DNA of 64,000 nucleotides, taken from the NCBI GenBank assembly GCA_963763095.1, contig CAVXNR010000015.1, forward strand, positions 62,001-126,000. The letters are read 5' to 3'. This DNA is from CAVUCH01 sp963763095 (GTDB taxonomy: Bacteria; Acidobacteriota; Vicinamibacteria; Vicinamibacterales; JAENWD01). The notes beneath the pieces are model-generated. The model was given only the letters and a program-made list of their open reading frames with translations. It did not search any database and was not told the origin of the DNA. Positions 16,645 to 27,012 of this stretch are shown one piece after another. The translations under genes and the position numbers were made by a program. The first letter of the stretch is position 1. The number at the start of each line of letters is the position of its first letter.

Positions 16645-16673
16645 GTTGACCGTTGACCGTTGACCGTTGACGC
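16645..16673. repeat. Heptad repeat TTGACCG, three units
   Basis: Starts within the metG stop codon region and reads TTGACCG three times followed by TTGACGC. It is the same sequence class as the ACCGTYR array at 3956. Confidence 0.75.
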
Positions 16674-16750
16674 ATGCCTGTCGTGCGTGCCGAGCCGCGG
16701 ACGGCACCGATCGTGATGATCGCCTCCAGCGCGCGAGGAGGCGCACCGAT

Positions 16751-17119
16751 ATGTCTGGACACAGCAGCTTTCGAGACCTGGTGGCATGGCAGATTTCGAT
16801 GACGCTAGCAGAGAAGGCGTACGCATTTGCAGCCTCGTTGCCCGCCAGTGAACGCTTCGAGCTCGGATCGCAAATTCGCCGCGCGGCTGTGTCGATTCCG
16901 TCGAATGTGGCGGAAGGGCAACGGCGCCCACCGATGGTGTTCAAGCATTACCTCGGGATCTCGTTAGGCTCCCTCGCGGAGCTCGAAACGCAGTTCGAGC
17001 TTGCTCAGCGCCTGAACTTGGCGGATCCCCCAGACGACACCTGGGAGTGCGTGGGCCGCTGCCAGCAGGTCCTATACGGACTCGTGAGGTCGGTGCGTGC
17101 GACGACTGCGCACCGTTGA
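16751..17119 (+). CDS. Four-helix-bundle protein (23S rRNA IVS-protein family)
   Basis: 122 residues. MSGHSSFRDLVAWQ followed by QIRRAAVSIPSNVAEGQ and HYLGISLGSLAELETQ are the diagnostic motifs of the small S23/IVP family of antiparallel four-helix bundles. Family members were first seen within 23S rRNA intervening sequences, but many are stand-alone genes of unknown function. Here the gene sits alone between two arrays of the same heptad repeat class (16645-16673 and 17117-17247), which is worth noting. The ATG at 16751 gives the conserved N-terminus; the upstream part of the frame is not family-like. Confidence 0.88.
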   Translation: MSGHSSFRDLVAWQISMTLAEKAYAFAASLPASERFELGSQIRRAAVSIPSNVAEGQRRPPMVFKHYLGISLGSLAELETQFELAQRLNLADPPDDTWECVGRCQQVLYGLVRSVRATTAHR

Positions 17120-17247
17120 CGGTCCGGGCTTCGTTGACCGTGCGCCGTTGATCGTTAACCGTTGAGTCCGTGGTCAACGGTCAGCGCGCAACGGTGAACG
17201 GTACGGGACGATAAACGGTGAACGGTAAACGGTAAACGGTAAACGAA
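17117..17247. repeat. Heptad array of AACGGT class abutting tatD start
   Basis: Degenerate GTTGACGG/GTTAACCG units at 17117-17170 give way to the opposite sense TCAACGG...GAACGGT and finally AAACGGT, GAACGGT, AAACGGT, AAACGGT up to 17243. The array ends two or three bases before the tatD TTG start. Confidence 0.8.
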
Positions 17248-17248
17248 G

Positions 17249-18028
17249 TTGATCGATTCCCACTGCCACCTCGCGGATGCCGTGTTCGCGCCCGACCTGG
17301 ATGGCGTGCTGGCGCGCGCGCGGGAGGCGGGGCTGACCCATGTGCTCTGCATCCTTGCCGCGGGAGACGCGGTCGAGCAGGCGCAGGCGGCACGTGTCGC
17401 CGCGCAGTTCCCAGGTGCGCGGTTTGCGGCCGGCGTGCACCCGCATCAGGCGCATGAGCACGCACAGGCGGGGCGCGCCGCAGCGCTCGTGCGTGCGGCG
17501 TGTGCCGGCAACCCGCTGGTGCGCGCCGTCGGCGAGATCGGGCTCGACTTCCACTACGACTTCTCCCCGCGCGACGTGCAGCGGGCCGTGTTTGCCGAGC
17601 AGGTGGCGCTCGCCCGCGAGCTCGATCTTCCCGTGATCATCCATACGCGTGAGGCGGAGGACGATACATTCGACATCCTGCGAAGGGAAGGACACGGGGA
17701 GGTCAGAGGTGTCTTCCACTGCTTCACCGGTGATGTGCGGCTGGCACGCCGCGCGCTCGATCTCGGGTTCCTTCTGTCGTTCGCCGGCATTCTTACCTTT
17801 CCAAAGGCCGTGAGCATCCGCGAGGCGGCCGCCATCGTGCCGGACGATCGGCTGCTGGCCGAAACCGACAGCCCGTTTCTCGCGCCGGTTCCGCATCGCG
17901 GGAAGCGGAACGAACCGGCCCTGGTGCGTCGCGTCATCGAGACGCTAGCCATTGTCCGCGCGTCGACGGTGGACGCGATTAATGCCCAGATCACTACGAA
18001 TTTCCTCCATCTGACGCGGGATGCGTGA
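17249..18028 (+). CDS. tatD: TatD family metal-dependent DNase
   Basis: 259 residues, TIM-barrel hydrolase. Metal ligands are visible in IDSHCHL (residues 2-8), VGEIGLDFHYD, HTREAEDD, FHCFTG and ETDSPFLAP, the last two with the family's signature. TatD enzymes have 3'-5' exonuclease or endonuclease activity and act in DNA repair or fragmentation. The start is TTG directly after the heptad array with no visible ribosome-binding site; no ATG or GTG in frame would keep the IDSHCHL motif. Confidence 0.92.
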   Translation: MIDSHCHLADAVFAPDLDGVLARAREAGLTHVLCILAAGDAVEQAQAARVAAQFPGARFAAGVHPHQAHEHAQAGRAAALVRAACAGNPLVRAVGEIGLDFHYDFSPRDVQRAVFAEQVALARELDLPVIIHTREAEDDTFDILRREGHGEVRGVFHCFTGDVRLARRALDLGFLLSFAGILTFPKAVSIREAAAIVPDDRLLAETDSPFLAPVPHRGKRNEPALVRRVIETLAIVRASTVDAINAQITTNFLHLTRDA

Positions 18029-18079
18029 GCCGCCGTTGCGTTGACACCCCGCGCAAACCTGTGGTCAGATTGACGAGCT

Positions 18080-19083
18080 TTGCAACGAACCGTTCAGAAG
18101 GCACCGTCGCCGGATCTGCTGCGTCTGTTCGAGCCCATTCGTGCCGATCTCGAGAAGGTCGAGCGCGAGTTCGGCCGTCACCTGCAATCACAGGTGGACT
18201 TGATTCCGCGCATCGGCAAATACATCCAGACGAGCGGCGGCAAGCGCGTGCGTCCGGCCGTGCTGCTCATGGCGGCGCGGCTCTGCGGCTACGAGGGCGA
18301 GCGCGCGGTGTTGTACGCGTCGGTGGTGGAGTTCATCCACACGGCGACGCTCATCCACGACGACATCATCGACGACTCGCAGATGCGGCGGGGGCGAGTG
18401 GCGGTGCACTCACAGTGGGGCAACGACATCACGGTCCTGCTCGGTGATTTTCTCTACATCAAGTCGATGTCTCTGGCGCTGACGCAGGACTCGCTCGAGA
18501 TGGTCCGGCTGCTCTGCGACGTCACGTTGCGGATGATCGAGGGCGAGCTGTACCAGCTCACGAAGAACGGCGACATCGCCATCACCGAGGATGAGCACTT
18601 CGACATCATCCGCCGCAAGACGGCGTACCTGTTCAGCGGCTCGGCACAGATTGGCGGCATGCTGGGGAACGCGACCCCCGAGGAGGTCCGCGCGCTGCGC
18701 GAGTACGGGTTCAACCTTGGCATTGCGTTCCAGCTGATGGACGACCTGCTCGATTTCACGGGTGACGCCGCGGCGCTGGGCAAGCCTGTCGGGGGTGACC
18801 TGCGGGAAGGGAAGCTCACCCTGGCGGTCATACGCCTGATGGAAGTCGGCGACACACGGGCGCGCGCGCTCGTGGCCGACATGGTCCGGGAGCGCACCGT
18901 CACGATCGAGAAATGGGCCGAACTGTGTGGTCTGCTCGAGTCGTACGAGGCGCTCGATTTCGCCAGCCGCCGCGCCAACGAGTACGCCGAAGCCGCGCGC
19001 GAGTACCTGGGCGGGTTCCCCCCGGCCCAGAACGCGACGCGCTCACGGCGTTGGCCGAATACGTGTTGACGCGGGATAGGTAG
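18080..19083 (+). CDS. Polyprenyl (trans-isoprenyl) diphosphate synthase, frame break near 3' end
   Basis: Chain-elongating prenyltransferase (IspB/IspA-type) condensing IPP onto allylic diphosphates for quinone side chains or undecaprenyl precursors. First Asp-rich motif is LIHDDIIDDSQMRRG and the second is QLMDDLLDFTGD, with GGKRVRP near the N-terminus. The frame ends at 19069 with a non-family tail after GGFPPAQ. From 19030 the next frame continues as ERDALTALAEYVLTRDR and stops at 19083, the normal family ending, so one base is missing around 19020-19030 next to a six-C run. The start is TTG at 18080. Confidence 0.9.
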
Positions 19084-19087
19084 TCAC

Positions 19088-19175
19088 GCCAGGCTGCAGC
19101 CTACAGGCTCCTTGGGCCAAAGGCTCGGGCCAGACACCGCCTGCAGCCTGGAGCCTGGCGCCTGGCGCCTGTTCG
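19088..19175. repeat. Inverted heptad array, GGCTGCA / CCTGGCG type
   Basis: Left arm GGCTGCA, GCCTACA, GGCTCCT; middle GGGCCAAAGGCT; right arm CTGCAGC, CTGGAGC, CTGGCGC, CTGGCGC, CTG. The array ends 4 bp before the ligA ATG. Confidence 0.8.
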
Positions 19176-19179
19176 AGAC

Positions 19180-21223
19180 ATGCCGTCGCCCTCGTCCCGC
19201 ATCGCCGTACTGCGCGACCAGATCCGCCATCACGAAGAGCAGGTACTACGTCCACGACGCTCCCGAGATCAGCGACGCAGAATTCGATTCCTTGATGAAC
19301 GCGCTGAAGGCGCTCGAGCGCGAGCACCCGGAGCTCGTCACACCGGACTCGCCGACGCAGCGCGTGGGCGGGCGGCCGGTGGAAGGCTTCGAGACGGTCG
19401 AGCACGCCGCCCCGATGCTCAGCCTCGACAATGCCTACAACGAGGCAGAGCTGCGTGCATTCGACGAGCGCGTGCGCAAGGTGCTCGGCGCCGTGGCGAG
19501 CGTCAGGTACGTTGCCGAGCTCAAGATCGATGGCCTCAGCATCGCATTGACCTACGTGGATGGCCGCCTCGTGCGGGGTGCAACCCGGGGCGACGGGACC
19601 CGCGGCGAGGACGTCACGTCCAACGTGCGCACCATTCGCCCGATTCCGCTGGCGCTGCGCGAGGCGCCTGCGGGCACGGTCGAAGTGCGGGGCGAGGTGT
19701 ATCTCCCGCGATCGACATTCCAGCGGATCAACCGCGACCGCGAGGAGGCGGGCGAGCCAGCGTTCGCGAACCCTCGCAATGCGGCCGCGGGCGCGATGCG
19801 CAACCTCGATCCCGCGCTGGTCGCGCGGCGGGGCCTCGGCGCCTGGATGTACCACGCCGTCGGCGTCGCGGAGGACCTTTCGAGCCACAGCGCGCTGCTC
19901 GAGCGACTCCGTGCGTGGGGTCTGCCTATCGAGCCCCACTGGGCTTCCTGCGAGGGCATCGACGCGGTCGTCGCCTTCTGCGAGGGCTGGCGGGAGCGGC
20001 GCCACGATTTGGAGTTCGAGACCGACGGCGTCGTGATCAAGGTGGACGACCTCGCATTGCGCCAGCCGCTCGGCACGACGTCCAAGTTTCCGCGCTGGGC
20101 GGTCGCCTTCAAGTTCCCCGCCCAGCAGGCCCGCACGAAGCTGCTCCGGATTGCGGTCAACGTCGGGCGCACAGGCGCAGTGACACCCTTCGCGATGCTC
20201 GAGCCGGTGAAGCTCGCGGGATCCACCATCTCGATGGCCACGCTGCACAACGCCGAGGATGTGGCGCGCAAGGACGTCCGCGACGGCGACACCGTGATTC
20301 TCGAGAAGGGCGGCGACGTCATCCCCAAGGTCGTAGGCCCCGTCCTCGCGGAACGTCCAGAGGGCGCGCAGCCCTGGGTGATGCCGACCGAGTGTCCCGC
20401 ATGCGCCAGCGCGCTGCAGCGGCCCGAGGGAGAGGTCGTGTATCGCTGCGAGAACGTCTCGTGTCCCGCCCGCATCCGCCGCGCGCTCGAGCACTTCGCC
20501 TCCCGCGGTGCGATGGACATCGAGGGGCTGGGCGAGGCGATCGTGGATGGACTGGTGGATCAGGAACTCGTCCACGACTTCGCCGATCTGTACGCCTTGA
20601 CCGCGCCCCAGCTCGAGTCGCTCGTCGTCGCACCACGGGAAGCCCGGTCCGAACGAGCCCGGCCACGCAAGCTGGGCAAGGTAGGGACGAACCTGGCGGC
20701 GGAGATCGACAGGAGCCGATCGGCGGACTTGTCGCGGCTGATTTACGCCTTGGGCATCAGGCATGTCGGCGAGCGCTCCGGCCAGGTGCTCGCGGCCGCG
20801 TTCGGGTCGATGGATGCGCTGGTGGCCGCCCCGGTGGAGAGGCTGCAGGACACACGCGAGATCGGCCCCGTGCTCGCCGCCTCCGTGCGCGCCTGGCTGG
20901 ACGAACCCCGCAACGTGGAGCTCGTGGAACGCCTGCGCCGCGCAGGCGTCAACATGACCTCCACGCTGACCCCCGAGGCATCGACCGCGGGCCCGCTGAG
21001 CGGCAAGACATTCGTTCTCACCGGTACGCTCGAGAGCCTCACGCGCGAGGAAGCCACCGCACGGATTGAGGCCCTGAGCGGACGCGTGTCCGGCTCGGTC
21101 AGCCGGAAGACCAGCTTCGTCGTGGTGGGCGCCGATCCGGGTTCCAAGGCTGAGAAGGCTCGCGCCCTCGGCGTAGAAACCTTGGACGAAGCCGCGTTTT
21201 GCCGTCTTATAATCGAGACATGA
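19180..21223 (+). CDS. ligA: NAD-dependent DNA ligase LigA, frame break near 5' end
   Basis: Seals nicks in replication and repair using NAD. The adenylation lysine motif is ELKIDGLSIALTY. Downstream are the OB domain, the zinc finger CPAC...CENVSC, helix-hairpin-helix repeats (IYALGIRHVGERSG, REIGPVLAASV) and a C-terminal BRCT domain starting GKTFVLTGTLESLTREEA. The N-terminal domain starts at ATG 19180 (RIAVLRDQIRHHEEQ); one extra G at about 19243 breaks the frame, after which YYVHDAPEISDAEFD continues. About 680 residues when repaired, normal for LigA. Confidence 0.94.
21208..21213 (+). promoter_or_regulatory. Putative -10 element TATAAT inside ligA 3' end, leaderless htrA
   Basis: TATAAT lies six bases before the ATG at 21220, within the last codons of ligA. 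TTGGAC about 20 bp upstream is a weak -35 candidate. This would allow htrA to be transcribed independently of ligA as a leaderless message. Confidence 0.5.
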
Positions 21224-22710
21224 ACCGGCGCTTCGTTCTGGTGACGCTCGTGCTCACCGCGACTGCCGCCTTCCTGGTCGGCTTGATCGTCGCTGGTTCC
21301 CTCACGCCGAGCACCGCGCAGTCCTCCGGCGGCGGGAGTTCCCCGCTGCGCCGGGCGGCGGCCCGTGCACCGGCTCTCCCGGCCGGCGGGATCAACTTCG
21401 CCGATATCGCCGAGCGGATCAACCCGGCCGTCGTCAACATCGACGCCACCTCGCGCGGCCGGCTGCTGCTGCCCGGCGGACACCCGGTCCCTCCCGAGTT
21501 GCTCGGCCCCGGGGGCAGCGGCCGCAGCGATGGCGACGTGCCCCGCAAGGGCGCCGGCAGCGGCGTGATCATCGGGGGCGACGGGTACGTGCTCACGAAC
21601 CATCACGTGATCGATCGGGCGGAACGGATCACGGTGAAGCTCTCGGACGGCCGCACGCTGCGTGCGCGCCTCGTCGGCACGGACCCACTCATCGACATCG
21701 CGCTCATCAAGATCGACGCCGCGGGACCGCTCCCGTTCGCACCGCTCGGCGATTCCGATTCGCTGCGCGTCGGCGAATGGGTGTGCGCGATTGGCAATCC
21801 GCTCGCGTACGAGCACACGGTCACGGTGGGCGTCGTCAGCTACATCGGCCGGAAGCTGTTCGACAGGAGCCTCGACAACTACATCCAGACCGACGCGGCC
21901 ATCAACTTCGGAAACAGCGGGGGCCCGCTGCTCAACGGCCGTGGCGAAGTGATCGGCATCAATGCGGCCATCAGTTCGCGCGCGAGCAATATCGGGTTTG
22001 CCGTGCCCGTGAACCAGGCCGCGGCCATACTGCCGCAGCTCAAGGAGCGCGGGCGTGTGTCGCGCGGGTTCATCGGGGTGGCCCTGCGCGATGTCGATCC
22101 CGACCTGCAGCGCTCGCTCCGTCTCTCCACCGCGCGCGGCGCGCTCGTGCAGGACGTGACCGCCGGGTCGCCCGGTGATCGCGCGGGCCTGCGAGTGTAT
22201 GACTTGATCATTGCCGTGGACGGGGCCGCCGTTGGCAACAATGACGAACTGATTCGCACCGTTGCCGCCCGTGTGCCCGGCACGACGGTGCGCCTGAACG
22301 TCCTGCGGGACGGACGGCCCGTGCTCGCAACCGTGAAGCTGTCCGAGCGTCCCGGCCATGAGAGCGTGGTGACGGCGAGACCGGAGCGGACCGCTCCGGT
22401 CTCATGGCCGACCGCCCAGGCGATCGGCCTCACCGTCCGTGATCTCGATGGCGATGCACGCCAGCGGTACGGCCTGCCCCGCGGGCTGCAGGGCGTGGTC
22501 GTCTGGCGCGTCGAACCCATGAGCCCGGCGTTCGATGCCGAGATCGAGCGCGGCGCGGTGGTCCTTGAGATTAATCGGCGTCCCGTGACATCGGCGGCGG
22601 ACTACAACCGGGTGACGGCCACTGCGCGTACCGGTGACGTTCTGACGTTCTACCTCTACGTGCCCGACACCGGTCGTGCGCTCCGCGCCGTCCGCATCGA
22701 CGCGCCGTGA
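21220..22710 (+). CDS. Periplasmic HtrA/DegP-type serine protease with two PDZ domains
   Basis: 496 residues. The N-terminal hydrophobic segment (residues 5-28) acts as signal or anchor. The trypsin-like triad is seen as NHHVID (His), DPLIDIALIKI (Asp) and NFGNSGGPLLNG (Ser). Two PDZ domains follow (about residues 285-375 and 400-490). The role is periplasmic quality control of misfolded or outer-membrane proteins. ATG overlaps the ligA stop by 4 bp, and a response regulator follows on the same strand, so stress-linked regulation is plausible but not shown. Confidence 0.92.
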   Translation: MNRRFVLVTLVLTATAAFLVGLIVAGSLTPSTAQSSGGGSSPLRRAAARAPALPAGGINFADIAERINPAVVNIDATSRGRLLLPGGHPVPPELLGPGGSGRSDGDVPRKGAGSGVIIGGDGYVLTNHHVIDRAERITVKLSDGRTLRARLVGTDPLIDIALIKIDAAGPLPFAPLGDSDSLRVGEWVCAIGNPLAYEHTVTVGVVSYIGRKLFDRSLDNYIQTDAAINFGNSGGPLLNGRGEVIGINAAISSRASNIGFAVPVNQAAAILPQLKERGRVSRGFIGVALRDVDPDLQRSLRLSTARGALVQDVTAGSPGDRAGLRVYDLIIAVDGAAVGNNDELIRTVAARVPGTTVRLNVLRDGRPVLATVKLSERPGHESVVTARPERTAPVSWPTAQAIGLTVRDLDGDARQRYGLPRGLQGVVVWRVEPMSPAFDAEIERGAVVLEINRRPVTSAADYNRVTATARTGDVLTFYLYVPDTGRALRAVRIDAP

Positions 22711-22756
22711 CCGCCCACCCGCTCCCACCGACGTCCGACACACGCCTGTGAAGTCC

Positions 22757-24126
22757 ATGAAATCGCGCATTCTCGTCATCGATGATGAGGCGGCCATCCG
22801 CGAGTCGCTGCGGATGATTCTCGAGTACGAGGGCTACGAGTTCCTCGGCGCCGCCACCGGGCAGGACGGCCTGGCGATGGTCGATCGTGAGAACCCGGAC
22901 CTCGTGTTCCTCGACATCAAGATGCCTGGGATGGATGGTCTCGAGGTGCTGCAGCGCATCAAGGCCGCGAACGAGACCGTACCCGTCGTGATGATTTCCG
23001 GGCACGCGACCGTGACGACGGCGGTGGATGCGACGAAGCTGGGGGCGCTGGACTTCATCGAGAAGCCGCTGGCGAGCGAGCGGGTGCTCGTGACGATCCG
23101 CAACGCCATCGATCGCAGCCGTCTCGCCGACGAGAACCGCTCCCTCAAGCGCGTCGTCGAAGTGCGGCACCAGATTGTGGGGGAGAGCCCGCACCTGAAG
23201 AAGGTGATGGACGCGATCCGCCGTGCCGCGCCGACCAACGCGACGGTGCTGATCACCGGCGAGAGCGGCGTCGGCAAGGAGCTGGTCGCCAGGGCCATCC
23301 ACCGCAACAGCCTGCGGAGCCGCGAGCGATTCGTGCAGGTGAACTGTGCGGCGATTCCGGACGACCTGATCGAATCCGAGCTGTTCGGCCACGAGAAGGG
23401 GTCGTTCACGGGGGCGACCGAGAAACAGATCGGCAAGTTCGAGCAGGCAGACAAGGGCACCATCTTCCTCGACGAGGTCGGGGACATGAGCCTGAAAACG
23501 CAGGCCAAGGTGCTGCGCGTGCTGCAGGAAGGGGAGGTCGAGCGGCTCGGCTCGGCCCGCACCATCAAGGTCGACGTGCGCGTGATCGCGGCCACCAACA
23601 AGAATCTGGAGGAGGAGATCGAGAAGGGCACGTTCCGGGAAGATCTGTATTCCGCCTCGCGGTCATTCCGATTTACGTGCCGCCACTCCGGGAGCGGAAG
23701 GACGACATCCCGCTGCTCGTGCGGCACTTCGCGGACCTGTTCGCCCGCGACAACAACTTCCGTCCGAAACGGGTGACGCCTGCGGCCATGGACGTTCTGC
23801 AGCGACACCGCTGGAAGGGCAACATCCGGGAGCTGCGGAACACTGTCGAGCGGTTGATCATCATGACCCCGGCCGACAGCGTCGACCTGCCGGACCTGCC
23901 GGAGAGCATCCGCGTTGACGGGCCGTCACGTGGGCCGGATAATGAGACGGTCAGGGCCGGCACGCTGCGGGAGCACAAGGAAGTGTCGGAACGTGCCTTC
24001 CTGGTCCAGAAGCTCCGCGAAACCGGCTGGAACATCTCGAAGACGGCCGAGCTCATCGACACGCCGCGCAGCAATCTGTACAAGAAACTGGAGCAGTACA
24101 ACATCAAGCAGGAATCAGACGGATAG
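22757..24126 (+). CDS. Sigma54-dependent response regulator (NtrC family), frame break inside
   Basis: Receiver domain first (ILVIDDEAAIRESL, phosphoacceptor Asp in VFLDIKMPGMDG, Lys in IEKPL). The AAA+ domain follows with Walker A GESGVGKE, the sigma54-contacting ELFGHEKGSFTGA, and Walker B GTIFLDEVGD. A C-terminal Fis-type HTH closes it (GWNISKTAELIDTPRSNLYKKL). The frame breaks at about 23651: EDLY is followed in the other frame by FRLAVIPIYVPPLRERKDD when one T is restored. The output is activation of sigma54 promoters after phosphorylation by a histidine kinase that is not in the window. ATG 22757 chosen; GTG at 22748 possible. Confidence 0.93.
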
Positions 24127-24519
24127 CCGCAGCCGCGCCAGACGATCGCCGCTCGCGGGAGGCCGGGTTCGCCCGGAACCATCACGAGGGGAGGAAAGTC
24201 CGAACTCCGCAGGGCAGTGCGCCGGGTAATCCCCGGTCGGGGCAACCCGAAGGAAAGTGGCACAGAAAATATACCGCCCCGTCGACCGGCAACGGAGATG
24301 AGGTAAGGGTGAAAAGGTGCGGTAAGAGCGCACCGCGCCAGTGGCAACACGGGTGGCAGGCAAAACCCCGCACGGAGCAAGACCAAATAGGGAGGCGTTC
24401 GAGGACGGCCCGTCCGAAGCCTCCGGGTCGGTCGCTTGATCCCGCCAGTAATGACGGGGCTAGAGGAATGGTCGTCCCGCCGGAAGGCGGACAGAATTCG
24501 GCTTACGGCGCGACTGCGG
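24127..24519 (+). ncRNA. rnpB: RNase P RNA, bacterial class A
   Basis: Contains the universally conserved blocks GAGGAAAGTCCGAACTCC (24193-24210 area), ACAGAAAATATACCG, GGTAAGAGCGCACC, AGACCAAATAGG, AGAGGAATGGTCGTC and ACAGAATTCGGCTTAC. The ends pair as P1: CCGCAG at 24127-24132 with CTGCGG at 24514-24519, extended by CGCGCC with GGCGCG. It is the catalytic subunit that removes tRNA 5' leaders. It begins at the base after the stop codon of the response regulator. Confidence 0.97.
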
Positions 24520-24547
24520 CACTCTCATGTCACACCCCGGCGGCATC

Positions 24548-25666
24548 ATGCCGCGCGCCCGCTGGCGCGTGGGTCTCCTCGTGTTTGCTGCGGCCCTCGC
24601 CGCCGGGCCGGCAGCAATCGTCGCGCAGGATCTCTCCATCCGCGAGTACAAGCCAAAGTCCACGCTCGTCGTTCCGGCGCATCCGGTGCCCCGGGCGAAG
24701 TACCCGGTCGTCGACGTTCACAGCCACCACTCCCGGCTGACAGCGGCAGGCTATGCGCAGGTCGTCCGCGAGATGGACGCCCTGAACCTGCGTGTGCTCG
24801 TGAACTTGAGTGGGGGCAGCGGCGAGGAACTGAAGGGCATGCTCGCGATGATTGCTAAGAGCCCCGCGCCCGACCGCATGGTGGTGTTCGCGAACCCGGA
24901 TTTCTCCGACATCGACATGCCCGGATACGGCAGGCGTGCGGCCGCCCGATTCGAGGCGGACGTCGCCGCCGGCGCGCGGGGGCTGAAGATCTTCAAGAAC
25001 CTGGGCCTGAGCGTGAAGCGCGCGAACGGCGTCCGCGTGCCGCTCGACGACGCCGAGCTCGATCCTCTCTGGGCCGCCTGCGCGCGGCTCAAGGTGCCGG
25101 TGCTGATTCACACGGGAGAGCCCTCGCCGTTCTTCGAGCCGGTCGATATGACGAACGAACGCTGGCTCGAGCTGCAGACGCACCCGCAGCGCCGGCGGCC
25201 CGCCGATGCGTTCCCCGCGTTCGAAGCGCTCATGGCGGAGCGCGACCGGTTGTTCACCAGGCACCGCGGCACGACGTTCATCGCGGCCCACATGGGTTTC
25301 CACGCCAACGATCTCGGGCGGCTGGGGCGCATGCTGGATGCGATGCCGAACGTGTACGTGGAGACCGGCGCCATCCTCGCGGAGCTTGGACGGCAGCCCC
25401 GGTTCGCGCGCGAGTTCTTCACGAAGTACCAGGATCGCGTGCTGTTCGGGAAAGACTCGTGGGCGCCGGCCGAGTACCCGTACTTCTGGCGCACGTTCGA
25501 GACCGCCGACGAGTACTTCGACTACTACCGCGACTACCATGCGTTCTGGAAGCTGTATGGACTCGACCTGCCCGACGGCGTGTTGCGGAAGCTCTATTAC
25601 GGCAACGCGCTTCGAGTGGTCCCAGGCCTGAATCCGGCGCCGTTTTCGGCCATCAGTTCGCAGTGA
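24548..25666 (+). CDS. Exported amidohydrolase-superfamily (TIM-barrel) hydrolase
   Basis: 372 residues. A signal peptide (RARWRVGLLVFAAALAAG, cleavage after AIVAQ) precedes an amidohydrolase-2-like barrel. Metal-site motifs: VVDVHSHHSR near the N-terminus, VLIHTGEPSPFF, FIAAHMGFH and LFGKDSWAP (the last Asp being catalytic in this superfamily). A paralogue with Tat signal is at 62516-63730 on the other strand; the two share blocks such as KYQDR-LFG and the final KLYYGNALR/KVYSENAVR. An upstream in-frame ATG at 24527 lies 7 bp after rnpB; 24548 is preferred because it directly precedes the basic n-region. Confidence 0.82.
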   Translation: MPRARWRVGLLVFAAALAAGPAAIVAQDLSIREYKPKSTLVVPAHPVPRAKYPVVDVHSHHSRLTAAGYAQVVREMDALNLRVLVNLSGGSGEELKGMLAMIAKSPAPDRMVVFANPDFSDIDMPGYGRRAAARFEADVAAGARGLKIFKNLGLSVKRANGVRVPLDDAELDPLWAACARLKVPVLIHTGEPSPFFEPVDMTNERWLELQTHPQRRRPADAFPAFEALMAERDRLFTRHRGTTFIAAHMGFHANDLGRLGRMLDAMPNVYVETGAILAELGRQPRFAREFFTKYQDRVLFGKDSWAPAEYPYFWRTFETADEYFDYYRDYHAFWKLYGLDLPDGVLRKLYYGNALRVVPGLNPAPFSAISSQ

Positions 25667-25683
25667 CGAGGACGGACCTCGGC

Positions 25684-25800
25684 GACAGGCTGCAGGCGGC
25701 AGGCGGCAGGCTGTGTCTGGCTTTCAGGCTGAAGTGGCGGGAAAGTCAACTATGGTTGACCTGATGCCCGACAGGCCCGCCGTCTGCCGCCTGACACGTC
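25684..25800. repeat. Inverted heptad array, AGGCGGC type
   Basis: Left arm AGGCTGC, AGGCGGC, AGGCGGC, AGGCTGT (about 25687-25714). Right arm GCCGTCT, GCCGCCT, GACACG (about 25778-25800). The centre includes GGTTGACC and CAGGCTGAAG. Confidence 0.75.
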
Positions 25801-25838
25801 AGCCCTCCCTGGGTTCAATTCTTGCTAGATGAGGTGCC

Positions 25839-26792
<954 letters not shown>

Positions 26793-26815
26793 ACCCGCGA
26801 TTCACTTGTGTAGTC

Positions 26816-26883
26816 ATGTGGGGCAGGCCTTCAGGCCTGCTAGAGCGCACCGATTTGCAGGGCTGAAGCCCTGCCCCACATCA
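26816..26883. repeat. Two GA-loop hairpin elements in opposite orientation
   Basis: 26816-26842 reads ATGTGGGGCAGG with CCTTCAGGCCTGC (tail first). 26860-26883 reads GCAGGGCT, GA, AGCCCTGC, CCCACAT. The pair is inverted, 18 bp apart, and could form one longer cruciform. Confidence 0.8.
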
Positions 26884-26976
26884 GCGGTGCGGTGACACCA
26901 CAAGCGAGCACTGGGTCTAGACGACGCTGCGCGCCTCCGTGCCGAGGGTCCGGCAGTCCTGTCCCGGCCAGAAAGA

Positions 26977-27012
26977 GGCTGCAGGCTGTAGCCCGAAGGC
27001 TGCAGCCTGTTC
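26977..27012. repeat. Heptad repeat GGCTGCA type
   Basis: Reads GGCTGCA, GGCTGTA, GCCCGAA, GGCTGCA, GCCTGTT, ending at the 3' end of the next gene, whose stop codon it contributes to or adjoins. Confidence 0.65.

Noticed and set aside
19000..19250. Programmed frameshifting in the prenyl synthase and ligA genes
   Set aside because: The two breaks need shifts in opposite directions, at sites without slippery heptamers or downstream structures, and similar breaks recur in many unrelated genes.
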